Positions 1 through 6,157 of a stretch of 12,374 bases of DNA are shown one piece after another. The notes under the pieces were generated by a model, which saw only the letters and a list, made by a program, of their open reading frames with translations, did not search any database and was not told where the DNA came from. Each line of letters starts with the position of its first letter. Position 1 is the stretch's first letter. A program made the position numbers and the translations under genes. The stretch covers positions 1 through 12,374 of the forward strand of contig CAMOHY010000039.1 in assembly GCA_946615495.1 (NCBI GenBank), in the 5' to 3' direction. This DNA comes from an uncultured Clostridia bacterium. GTDB taxonomy: Bacteria; Bacillota; Clostridia; Christensenellales; Aristaeellaceae.

Positions 1-661
1 CGGCGCACAGCAGGCGGCCATGCTCGTCCTTGGCGCTGTTGGGATACTTGGTGGCCTTTTCAATATCTTTAATGGTGATGAGCCCCCGCAGATTGCCTTT
101 ATCATCCACGATGGGCAGCTTTTCGATGCGGTGCTGGGCCAGAATGGCCTGGGCCTCCTCCAGGGTGGTGCCTTCCCTGGCGGTAATCAGGTTTTTGCTG
201 GTCATCACTTCGCCGATGGGACGGGAATCATCCTTTTCAAAGCGCAGGTCGCGGTTGGTCAGAATGCCCACCAGCTTGGTACCCTCGGTGATGGGTACGC
301 CGCTGATGCGATAGCGCGCCATAAGCGCCTTGGCATCGGAAATCAGATGCTGGGGGGAAAGGAAGAAGGGATCGGTAATTACGCCGTGCTCGCTGCGCTT
401 TACCTTATCCACCTGGGAAGCCTGCTCTTCAATGGACATATTTTTGTGAATCACGCCCAGGCCGCCCTCCCGCGCGATGGCGATGGCCAGCCGGGAATCC
501 GTCACCGTGTCCATAGCGGCGGACAAAACCGGAATGTTCAGCCGGATCTTGGGCGTCAGCTGCACCGCCAAGGACACATCCTTGGGCAGCACCTCGCTGC
601 GCCGGGGAACCAGCAGCACGTCGTCAAAGGTCAATCCTTCCCGAATCACTTTCTGAAGCAT
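1..661 (-). CDS. guaB: IMP dehydrogenase, N-terminal part (cut by left edge)
   Basis: Oxidises IMP to XMP with NAD+, the committed step of guanine nucleotide synthesis in the cytoplasm. The 220 codons visible begin MLQKVIREGLTFDDVLLVP, the family's N-terminal signature, followed by SAAMDTVTD (residues 47-55) of the TIM barrel. A CBS-domain pair follows at about residues 92-205, with the typical RYRISGVPI and QHRIEKLPI strands. The catalytic loop cysteine lies beyond the left edge and cannot be checked. The start is the ATG at 659-661, preceded by a GAGAGGGG ribosome binding site about 9 bases upstream. A consensus promoter 34 bases upstream suggests it is transcribed separately from mnmA, which lies behind it on the same strand. 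No frame disruption is seen. Identification is very secure. Confidence 0.97.
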   Translation of the reverse strand, partial: MLQKVIREGLTFDDVLLVPRRSEVLPKDVSLAVQLTPKIRLNIPVLSAAMDTVTDSRLAIAIAREGGLGVIHKNMSIEEQASQVDKVKRSEHGVITDPFFLSPQHLISDAKALMARYRISGVPITEGTKLVGILTNRDLRFEKDDSRPIGEVMTSKNLITAREGTTLEEAQAILAQHRIEKLPIVDDKGNLRGLITIKDIEKATKYPNSAKDEHGRLLCA

Positions 662-694
662 CTGTTTCCAACCCCTCTCGAAAGTATTTTAAAA

Positions 695-724
695 ATTATA
701 CCGTACATTTATCGCTTCTGTCAA
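695..724 (-). promoter_or_regulatory. Sigma-A promoter of guaB
   Basis: On the minus strand a perfect TTGACA (719-724) is separated by 18 bases from a perfect TATAAT (695-700). The expected transcription start is near 688, giving a leader of roughly 27 bases that holds the guaB ribosome binding site. No purine riboswitch is visible in this short leader. Confidence 0.85.
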
Positions 725-784
725 TCGATGATTCGGCAATTTTCCCGCGTATGGCGACATGTTTTTTATTTTCCGTCCATTTTT

Positions 785-1849
785 TTACCGTTCCACCGTA
801 TCGATGATGCCGCCGCCCAGGCAGTAGGGCCCATCGTAGATTACGGCGCTTTGGCCGGGCGTCACCGCCCGCTCCGGCGCGCCGAACACGAAATGCAGCC
901 TGTCCCCCTGGCGGGTCACGGTAACGGCCCGGTCCGGCTGGCGGTAGCGGAATTTGGCGGTCAGGCGGCAGGGAACGCCCTCCGGAAGCGCGTCGCCGAT
1001 AAAGGTGGCCTGGTCCGCCGTGCAGGCCCGGCTGTAGAGCAGGGGATGGTCCTCCCCCTGGGCCACGATGAGCCGGTTGTTTTTCAGGTCCTTATCCACC
1101 ACGAAAAAGCTGCGCCCGTCCCCCCGGCCGCCGATGCCAAGGCCCCGGCGCTGGCCCAGGGTGTAATACATAAGGCCGTCGTGGCGGCCCACGGTCTCCC
1201 CCTCCGGCGTTACCATATCGCCGGGCTGGGCGGGCAAAAAGGAATTCAGAAATTTTTTAAAGTTTCTTTCGCCGATAAAGCACACGCCGGTGGAATCCTT
1301 CTTTTTGCTGACGGGCAAGCCCGCCTCCTCGGCGATTTGCCGCACCTGGGGCTTGGTGAGCGCACCCACCGGGAACATGGCCTTTTTCAATTGCCCCCGA
1401 TGAATCATGTACAGGAAATAGCTTTGGTCCTTGTTGCCGTCCGCGCCGCGGATCAAATGGCCCTCTTCGTCGGTGCGCACGAAATGGCCGGTGGCCATTT
1501 TTTCCGCCCCCGCCTTCATGGCGAAATCCAAAAACGCCTTGAATTTGATTTCCCGGTTGCACAGCACATCCGGGTTGGGGGTGCGGCCCGCCCGGTATTC
1601 ATTTAAAAACAGGGTAAACACCCGGTCCCAGTATTCCTTGGCAAAGTCCACGGCGTAATAGGGAATATCGATTTTGTCGCACACGTCGCGCACGTCCCGC
1701 CAGTCGCTTTCGGCGGTGCATACGCCGTCCTCGTTTTCCTCGTCCCAATTTTTCATAAATACGCCGATCACTTCATAGCCCTGGCGCTTGAGCAGCAGCG
1801 CGGAAACGGCGCTGTCCACCCCGCCGGACATTCCCACCACGATACGCAT
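785..1849 (-). CDS. mnmA: tRNA-specific 2-thiouridylase MnmA
   Basis: Thiolates C2 of the wobble uridine (U34) in tRNAs for Lys, Glu and Gln, using ATP and persulfide sulfur passed from a cysteine desulfurase; it acts in the cytoplasm. The 354-residue length is normal. Visible motifs are the PP-loop GMSGGVDSA (6-14), the NPDVLCN motif with catalytic Cys97, and the STGVCFIGERNF motif with the second catalytic Cys190. YTLGQRRGLGIGG (229-241) is the conserved central-domain segment. The ATG overlaps the stop of the upstream HAD-tmk gene by one base (TAATG), and AAAGGAGG sits about 9 bases before it inside that gene, so translation is probably coupled. No clear intrinsic terminator is seen after its stop. 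Identification is very secure. Confidence 0.97.
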   Translation of the reverse strand: MRIVVGMSGGVDSAVSALLLKRQGYEVIGVFMKNWDEENEDGVCTAESDWRDVRDVCDKIDIPYYAVDFAKEYWDRVFTLFLNEYRAGRTPNPDVLCNREIKFKAFLDFAMKAGAEKMATGHFVRTDEEGHLIRGADGNKDQSYFLYMIHRGQLKKAMFPVGALTKPQVRQIAEEAGLPVSKKKDSTGVCFIGERNFKKFLNSFLPAQPGDMVTPEGETVGRHDGLMYYTLGQRRGLGIGGRGDGRSFFVVDKDLKNNRLIVAQGEDHPLLYSRACTADQATFIGDALPEGVPCRLTAKFRYRQPDRAVTVTRQGDRLHFVFGAPERAVTPGQSAVIYDGPYCLGGGIIDTVER

Positions 1850-3132
1850 TACAATACGCCTCCTTTGAGCAGCCGGGCAAAGAGCGCTGCAAAGGCTTCC
1901 TCCGTCACTTCCTGGGCGGGCTTGGCGGCGTTCACGGCCAAATACCTATCCTTTTCCAGGCGGTACAGCGTTTCAAAGCCCGCCTCCGTTTGGGCGTGGA
2001 AGGTGTCGCCCGCCTGCTCAATGCGGTCCGGCTGGGAAACGGCCAGGCGGCGGCGCAGGGCCTCCCCGTGGTCCATGCGCAAATACAGCGTCACATCCGG
2101 CCTGCCCTCCTGAAAGGCAAAGCGGTTCATTTCCCGCACCCATTCAAGGCCCAAGCCCCGCGCGATGCCCTGATAGACCAGGGAAGAATCCACAAACCGG
2201 TCGCACAGCACGATTTCTCCCCGCTTTACCGCGGGCAGGATTACATCCTTTAGGTGCTGGGCGCGGGCGGCGGCAAAGAGCAGCGCCTCCGTTTCGGCGC
2301 ACATGCCCCCATCCTCCTTGGCCAGCACGATGGCGCGGATGCTTTCCGCAATAGGGCAGCCCCCCGGTTCCCTGGTGCGGCGCACGGTATAGCCAAACTG
2401 GGAAAGCCTTTCCGCCAGCGCCTTGGCCTGGGTGGATTTGCCGCAGCCGTCCACCCCCTCCAGGGTGACAAAGCAGCCTTTAGCCTCCGGCATATCCGGG
2501 CACAGCAGGCGGCAAAGCTCCTCGGTGGTTTTGACCGCGTGCATGGGGCCCTGAGAAAGCACCTCGCTGTCCTCTCCATAGCCGTAAAGGGCGGCAATGG
2601 AATCGATGCCCATATCCTGCGCGCCCTTCACATCCCCCGCCGTGTCGCCGATCATGACGGCGCGCCTGCCCTTGGGCAGCACCCGCGCAATGAGCCGTCC
2701 CTTATCGGCGTGCAAATCCTCCGGCGTCGGCCCGGCCACCGCGTCAAAATAAGGAAGCAGGCCAAAATACCGCAGGATATCCACCGAAGTATGCTCCGGC
2801 TTGCCGGTGGCCACGGCCAGGTAAGCGCCCCGCTCCTTAAGCGCGCTCAGGAGCGCGCGAATGCGGGGATACACCCGGTTTTCCTTCCAGCCAATGGGAA
2901 TATAACGCTCCCGGTACAAATCCGTAGCGTAGGCGGCCTGCTCCTCGGTCATGCCGCAGTACTTCATATAGCTTTCCGCCAGAGGCGGGCCTAAAAAGCG
3001 CCGCAGCGTGGCCTCCGGCGGCACCGGCAGGCCCATTTTTTTAAGCGCGTATTCCGCGCAGGCAAAAATGCCGGACTGGGAATCCGTCAGCGTACCATCC
3101 AGATCAAAAATCACAGCGTCATACTTGAGCAT
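1849..3132 (-). CDS. Fusion of HAD-family 5'-nucleotidase-like phosphatase and thymidylate kinase
   Basis: A single uninterrupted 427-residue frame carries two enzymes. Residues 1-212 form a HAD phosphatase: DLDGT with nucleophile Asp10 and Asp12, VATGK (107-111), Lys144, and GDTAGD (162-167). Its FLGPPL segment (47-51) resembles the HAD 5'-nucleotidase/phosphoglycolate phosphatase group. Residues 219-427 form dTMP kinase: P-loop GVDGCGKST (226-234), TREPGG (253-258), DRFVDSSLVYQG (311-322), and DRIE (369-372) in the lid. The kinase makes dTDP from dTMP. The phosphatase substrate is unknown. A linker of only about 10 residues joins the domains. The only methionine near the junction (Met214) has no good ribosome binding site, so one fused polypeptide is expected. 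The ATG at 3130-3132 has GGAAGGG about 10 bases upstream. Both assignments are secure; that they work together is inference. Confidence 0.92.
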   Translation of the reverse strand: MLKYDAVIFDLDGTLTDSQSGIFACAEYALKKMGLPVPPEATLRRFLGPPLAESYMKYCGMTEEQAAYATDLYRERYIPIGWKENRVYPRIRALLSALKERGAYLAVATGKPEHTSVDILRYFGLLPYFDAVAGPTPEDLHADKGRLIARVLPKGRRAVMIGDTAGDVKGAQDMGIDSIAALYGYGEDSEVLSQGPMHAVKTTEELCRLLCPDMPEAKGCFVTLEGVDGCGKSTQAKALAERLSQFGYTVRRTREPGGCPIAESIRAIVLAKEDGGMCAETEALLFAAARAQHLKDVILPAVKRGEIVLCDRFVDSSLVYQGIARGLGLEWVREMNRFAFQEGRPDVTLYLRMDHGEALRRRLAVSQPDRIEQAGDTFHAQTEAGFETLYRLEKDRYLAVNAAKPAQEVTEEAFAALFARLLKGGVL

Positions 3133-3170
3133 AAAAATAACACCCTTCCGAAAGCTTCCGTCAGGATGTT

Positions 3171-3199
3171 ATTGTACCATAGCCGGCAAACATCCGCAA
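3171..3199 (-). promoter_or_regulatory. Promoter candidate for the HAD-tmk / mnmA pair
   Basis: On the minus strand TTGCGG (3194-3199) is followed after 17 bases by TACAAT (3171-3176), preceded by TG plus one base, as in an extended -10 element. It lies in the 85-base gap between the glycosyltransferase stop and the HAD-tmk start. The expected start of transcription is near 3164. Confidence 0.6.
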
Positions 3200-3217
3200 G
3201 GGAATAGCAGGCGGTTT

Positions 3218-4294
3218 TTAGGGGCAAAGCGCCCGGATTTTTTGAAGGTTCTCCTTCAGCCGTTCATTGTCCGGCGATATTTTCAGCGCTTCCTCCGCCG
3301 CGGCCTTCGCCTTTTCATATTGCCCGGTGTAATACAGGGAAAGGGACCGAAGGTCCCAGGGCTGGCTGCCCCAGGCAGTGTTTTCGGTAATGTAGGTGCG
3401 GGCGCGCTCTTTGATTTTTAAAGCCCGGCCGGTCCAATACGCCACCCCTTCCCAATCCTTTTGCTCATACAGCAGCCAGGCCAATTCCATGAACGGCTCC
3501 CGCAGGTGGGGCGCTTCGCCGCAGGCGCGAAAGAGCCAGCTTTCGGCGGCGGCCAAATCGCCCTTGGCCGCGCAGGCGCGGGCAATATAGCGCATGGACG
3601 CGCAGCGCTCATCCTGCCAGCGTGCGCTGGGCATTGCCAAATGACGTTTGAGGGTGGCGATGCAGTCGTCCCACCGTCCCCGAAACAGGTATTCCCTGCC
3701 CAAATAGTGCATATTCCGGTCATCCTCCGGATTTTCCCGCACGGAAAGCTCCAGCAGCGGCAGGTATTGGGCGCGGGATTTTTCCGGGTCCGCCCGGTGG
3801 TTGAGCTGCATTCCCTCCGCCGTTACCCGCTTTTCCTCCCCCGGCCCCTGCCAGGCGAGCACCTCATGAACGGGATGGGTCCACCGGTAGCCCTGCCGGA
3901 TGTGGATTTTATCCAGCCAGAACACGCGGCCTTCGGACCCGTCCGCTTCAAAATTCCAGGTGTAGCGGTAGGAGGCGCGGGTGGCGTCCGGCTGCCAGGC
4001 CGCCTCCAGCTTGCTCCGCCAGCCGGGAACGAATACTTCGTCCAGATCCGTGCAGACGCAGATATCCGCGTCCTGAGGCACCAAATCCAAAGACAGGTTC
4101 CTGGCCGTGTCGAACCGCCAGGGCGTAACGGTGCGTTCCGTCACGAAAACGCCATGGTCCCGCAGGATATTCACCGTGTCATCCTCCGAGCCCGTGTCCA
4201 GCACGTAGATTTCGTCCGCCTCCGCCATGGATTTGGCCCATCGGGCGGCAAACTTGCTTTCGTTTTTGGCAATAGCGTAGACTGCGATTTTCAT
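3218..4294 (-). CDS. Family 2 glycosyltransferase with C-terminal TPR-like repeats
   Basis: A cytoplasmic GT-A-fold glycosyltransferase of 358 residues. The N-terminal domain starts IAVYAIAKNES (3-13) and has VLDTGSEDDT (31-40), typical of GT2 nucleotide-sugar binding, and a DxD-type metal site TDLDE (82-86). Residues about 170-355 contain alternating helices with TPR character: LGREYLFRGRWDDCIATLKR, then ARACAAKGDLAAAESWLFRA, then YYTGQYEKAKAAAEEALKI. There is no signal peptide or membrane segment. GT2-plus-TPR is the layout of some protein glycosyltransferases, such as SunS. The collagen-like gene lies 58 bases upstream, so that protein is a plausible acceptor (inference). The ATG has a GGAGGCGG sequence close upstream. 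Sugar donor and acceptor cannot be read from the sequence. The family call is firm. Confidence 0.85.
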   Translation of the reverse strand: MKIAVYAIAKNESKFAARWAKSMAEADEIYVLDTGSEDDTVNILRDHGVFVTERTVTPWRFDTARNLSLDLVPQDADICVCTDLDEVFVPGWRSKLEAAWQPDATRASYRYTWNFEADGSEGRVFWLDKIHIRQGYRWTHPVHEVLAWQGPGEEKRVTAEGMQLNHRADPEKSRAQYLPLLELSVRENPEDDRNMHYLGREYLFRGRWDDCIATLKRHLAMPSARWQDERCASMRYIARACAAKGDLAAAESWLFRACGEAPHLREPFMELAWLLYEQKDWEGVAYWTGRALKIKERARTYITENTAWGSQPWDLRSLSLYYTGQYEKAKAAAEEALKISPDNERLKENLQKIRALCP

Positions 4295-4308
4295 TCCGTC
4301 CGCCTCCG

Positions 4309-4337
4309 AAAAAGGGGACGGCGCGCGCGCCGCCCCC
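4309..4337 (-). terminator. Intrinsic terminator between the collagen-like gene and the glycosyltransferase gene
   Basis: Read on the minus strand, arms 4327-4337 (GGGGGCGGCGC) and 4314-4324 (GCGCCGTCCCC) pair along their full length with one G-U pair, although the innermost pairs must open to make a loop. Five T residues (4309-4313) follow directly. It lies 15 bases upstream of the glycosyltransferase ATG, so that gene depends on read-through or on an unseen internal promoter. Confidence 0.75.
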
Positions 4338-4352
4338 GGTTGATTGGATGGG

Positions 4353-4946
4353 TCAATTGCTGAGCAGCCCAGCCAGACGCAAATGGTCCAGCAGGATATT
4401 GAATTGGGTAATCACATCGGTTTCAGAGGTGGCGTTGGCTACGGGGGCCGCGGCGATGATTTCCGGCGCGGGGCCGGTGGGACCGGTGGGGCCAGTGGGG
4501 CCGGTAGGGCCCATTTCCCCTTCGGGCCCTTCCGGACCTTCGGGACCTTCCGGGCCGGTAGGTCCAGTGGGACCCGTTTCACCGATGGGGCCTTCCGGAC
4601 CTTCGGGACCAGTAGGACCAGTGGGGCCCGTTTCACCAGCAGGGCCTTCCGGACCTTCGGGACCAGTAGGACCAGTGGGACCCGTTTCGCCAGCGGGGCC
4701 TTCCGGGCCTTCCGGACCGGTGGGACCAGTGGGGCCCGTTTCGCCAGCGGGGCCTTCCGGGCCTTCCGGACCGGTGGGACCCATGGGGCCGGTGGGGCCG
4801 GTGGGCCCTACGGGGCCCCGTATAGGGCCGCGCCAGCAGCCGCAGGGAGAACAGCAGCCGAGACTATAAAGAGAAGCGTAACCGAACTGGCTTTGCCGGG
4901 CAGCGTTGCCAGCGGGCTGCGGATCGATCCAATTTTGAATATCCAT
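4353..4946 (-). CDS. Collagen-like Gly-X-Y repeat protein (BclA-like, probable surface or spore-coat protein)
   Basis: A 197-residue protein. Residues 1-43 are a non-repetitive head with a cysteine cluster CCSPCGC (31-37). Residues 44-160 are 39 unbroken Gly-X-Y triplets, mainly GPT, GPE, GPA and GET, which should form a collagen triple helix. Residues 161-197 are a short tail (FNILLDHLRLAGLLSN) of the kind that ends many Clostridia collagen-like proteins and may trimerise. No signal peptide is visible, as in exosporium proteins that assemble from the mother cell. Threonine-rich GPT triplets are glycosylated in BclA-type proteins, and a glycosyltransferase gene follows. The ATG at 4944-4946 has GAGGG seven bases upstream. 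A repeat frame also exists on the opposite strand, but it lacks a ribosome binding site and the terminal domains. The spore role is inference. Confidence 0.85.
   Translation of the reverse strand: MDIQNWIDPQPAGNAARQSQFGYASLYSLGCCSPCGCWRGPIRGPVGPTGPTGPMGPTGPEGPEGPAGETGPTGPTGPEGPEGPAGETGPTGPTGPEGPEGPAGETGPTGPTGPEGPEGPIGETGPTGPTGPEGPEGPEGPEGEMGPTGPTGPTGPTGPAPEIIAAAPVANATSETDVITQFNILLDHLRLAGLLSN
4575..4790 (-). repeat. Four 54-bp tandem repeats in the collagen-like gene
   Basis: Four units of 54 bases, each six triplets (consensus GPT GPT GPE GPE GPA GET), cover residues 53-124. The shared block cccgttt recurs at 4573, 4627, 4681 and 4735, exactly 54 bases apart. Units differ mostly at third codon positions, plus GPM for GPT in the first and GPI for GPA in the fourth. 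Because 54 is divisible by three, copy-number change would alter length without breaking the frame. Confidence 0.9.
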
Positions 4947-5001
4947 GGTTTTCCCTCGCTTTTTCAGGGTTTGGAGCGGCGGGCTTTCCGCTGCTCACTT
5001 T

Positions 5002-5028
5002 CATCCTATGTGCCGGAGAAAAAGTGGT
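5002..5028 (-). promoter_or_regulatory. Possible sigma-K-like (sporulation) promoter of the collagen-like gene
   Basis: On the minus strand CACC (5026-5029) is followed, 16 bases after its AC, by CATAGGATG (5002-5010). This resembles the mother-cell sigma-K pattern AC-N16/17-CATANNNTA apart from the last base. It would give a leader of about 50 bases. No good sigma-A promoter is visible upstream of this gene. The motif is short, so a chance match is possible. Confidence 0.3.
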
Positions 5029-5054
5029 GAAAAAAAATTTCCTCTTCCCGGCTA

Positions 5055-5083
5055 TTGACATCCCTTCTTCCCTGACATATAAT
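5055..5083 (+). promoter_or_regulatory. Consensus sigma-A promoter of the FMN-riboswitch transporter operon
   Basis: A perfect TTGACA (5055-5060), a 17-base spacer and a perfect TATAAT (5078-5083). Transcription should start near 5090, about 18 bases before the aptamer. Such a strong promoter fits a gene whose control lies downstream, in the riboswitch. Confidence 0.93.
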
Positions 5084-5107
5084 GTGACCGAATTGAATAA
5101 ATAAGAG

Positions 5108-5211
5108 TTCTTCAGGGCAGGGTGCAACTCCCTACCGGCGGTATAGCCCGCGAGCCGAAAGGCCGATCCGGTTGGATTCCGGAGCCGACAGTGACAGTCT
5201 GGATGGAAGAA
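5108..5211 (+). ncRNA. FMN riboswitch aptamer (RFN element)
   Basis: The RNA senses flavin mononucleotide and in known cases shuts off downstream expression when FMN is bound. The conserved core is present in order: P1 strand TTCTTC (5108-5113), AGGGCAGGGTG, CTCCCTACCGGCGGTATAGC, CCCGCGAGCCG, GATCCGGTT, ATTCCGGAGCCGACAGTGA, AGTCTGGATG, and the closing P1 strand GAAGAA (5206-5211). The length of about 104 bases is normal. It lies between a strong promoter and an intrinsic terminator. It is followed not by ribU or rib biosynthesis genes but by a CUT1-type ABC transporter operon on the same strand. The recognition of the element itself is very secure. Confidence 0.96.
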
Positions 5212-5228
5212 GAGTAACGCTCTTTTTT
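5209..5228 (+). promoter_or_regulatory. Small hairpin with T-run that overlaps the aptamer's closing stem
   Basis: AAGAG (5210-5214) can pair with CTCTT (5220-5224) across a five-base loop, and T residues continue to 5228. The 5' arm uses bases that otherwise close P1 of the aptamer, so this hairpin and the ligand-bound fold exclude each other. It may be part of the switching mechanism. As a terminator it would be weak. Confidence 0.35.
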
Positions 5229-5236
5229 GTGCAAAC

Positions 5237-5268
5237 AACCTCCTGAGGGCTCTTTCAGGAGGTTTTTT
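5237..5268 (+). terminator. Riboswitch expression-platform terminator
   Basis: AACCTCCTGA (5237-5246) and TCAGGAGGTT (5255-5264) form a perfect 10-bp stem around an eight-base loop, followed by T residues to 5268. It lies 25 bases after the FMN aptamer and is the natural OFF-state terminator. Its 3' arm contains the Shine-Dalgarno sequence of the next gene, so the same hairpin would also hide the ribosome binding site. Confidence 0.88.
5257..5262 (+). promoter_or_regulatory. Shine-Dalgarno site embedded in the terminator's 3' arm
   Basis: AGGAGG lies seven bases before the TTG at 5270-5272. It is what decides this unusual start: the nearest in-frame ATG (codon 25) would cut into the first membrane segment. 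Confidence 0.8.
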
Positions 5269-5269
5269 C

Positions 5270-6157
5270 TTGTCCCTGCTCTATGCTTCCCGCCGCCGAA
5301 GGCCGGGCGCGGCCCTAAAGCCCTATTTGTTCCTGCTGCCCATGCTGGTATTCGCCGCAGGGTTTGTGTATTATCCGTTTGTGAAGGCGTGCCTGCAAAG
5401 CGTGTCCACGGTGAATTTCCGGGGCGAAATTACGGGCTTTGCGGGGCTGGACAATTTCCGCTATCTTTTTTCCCGGCGGGAATTTTCCATTGCCATGGGG
5501 AACACCTTCAAGCTGGCCCTTATCAACGTGCCTGTCACCATCGCCGTTACCCTGGGGCTGGCCTGGCTGTGCAGCGTTCCCCATCCCTTCCATTCGGCGT
5601 ATGAATCCATGTTTGCCCTGCCCATGGTGGTTTCCATGGCGTCCATTACGCTGATTTTCAAGGTGCTGCTCAATCCCTCCGTGGGCTATGTAAATTACGC
5701 CCTGGGGCTGAACCTGGGCTGGTACGAGGACCGGCACACCGCCATGAGCGGCATTCTGCTTTTGACCGTTTGGATGGGCGTCGGGTTCAATTTTCTCCTT
5801 TTTCTTTCCGCCCTCCGCGGCGTTCCCAGGGATATTTTGGGCAGCGCTCAAATGGATGGGGCGGGCAAATTCCGCACCTTCTGGCAAATCCAATTGCCCC
5901 TCATTTCCCCCACCGTGCTTTATGTCGCCTGCACCAACATGATTCAGGCCATGATGACCAGCGGCCCCATCCTGATCCTCACCCAAGGCGGCCCCTCCCG
6001 CTCCACCACCACCCTGATCTACTTTATGTACACCGCCGGCTACTCTTCCTCCAATTACAGCCTGGCCGCGGCGGTGAGCCTGGTGGCCTTCGGGATGACG
6101 TTTGTGTGCGCCGCGCTGCTCTTCCTGATGGAAAAAAGGAAGGTGCATTACCAGTGA
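5270..6157 (+). CDS. ABC transporter permease, CUT1/UgpA-MalF type, FMN-riboswitch controlled
   Basis: An inner-membrane permease of 295 residues, first of a two-permease pair. The N-terminus is basic (RRRR, 8-11) and precedes the first membrane helix at about 19-38. Further hydrophobic segments lie at about 80-102, 113-133, 161-181, 212-232 and 265-287. The cytoplasmic EAA loop, which contacts the ATPase, is ILGSAQMDGAGKFRTFWQI (189-207). LTQGGPSRSTTTLIYFMY (237-254) is typical of MalF/UgpA-type CUT1 permeases. The start is a TTG with an ideal AGGAGG at seven bases. Translation ends in a four-base overlap with the second permease. Family membership is sure. The substrate is not readable; FMN control argues for a flavin, while the family usually carries sugars or glycerol-3-phosphate. 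Confidence 0.92.
   Translation: MSLLYASRRRRPGAALKPYLFLLPMLVFAAGFVYYPFVKACLQSVSTVNFRGEITGFAGLDNFRYLFSRREFSIAMGNTFKLALINVPVTIAVTLGLAWLCSVPHPFHSAYESMFALPMVVSMASITLIFKVLLNPSVGYVNYALGLNLGWYEDRHTAMSGILLLTVWMGVGFNFLLFLSALRGVPRDILGSAQMDGAGKFRTFWQIQLPLISPTVLYVACTNMIQAMMTSGPILILTQGGPSRSTTTLIYFMYTAGYSSSNYSLAAAVSLVAFGMTFVCAALLFLMEKRKVHYQ

Noticed and set aside
20..1606. 528-codon open frame on the plus strand
   Set aside because: It lies antisense to guaB and mnmA, both with full family motifs, and its translation shows no recognisable domain. It is an effect of high GC.
2254..2994. 246-codon open frame on the plus strand
   Set aside because: Antisense to the HAD-tmk fusion, with no domain or ribosome binding site.
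3181..3217. CCGC...GCGG dyad as a terminator of the glycosyltransferase gene
   Set aside because: Only four base pairs with a long loop and no T-run.
4575..4790. Regular direct repeats as a possible CRISPR array
   Set aside because: Units abut with no unique spacers and encode Gly-X-Y triplets; this is a coding tandem repeat.
5315..6148. 277-codon open frame on the minus strand
   Set aside because: Antisense to the first permease. Its composition is rich in His, Gly and Gln, as in shadow frames.
5770..6153. N-terminal extension of the second permease frame
   Set aside because: It is out of phase inside the first permease and gives a Pro/His/Arg-rich sequence. The true start is the GTG at 6154.
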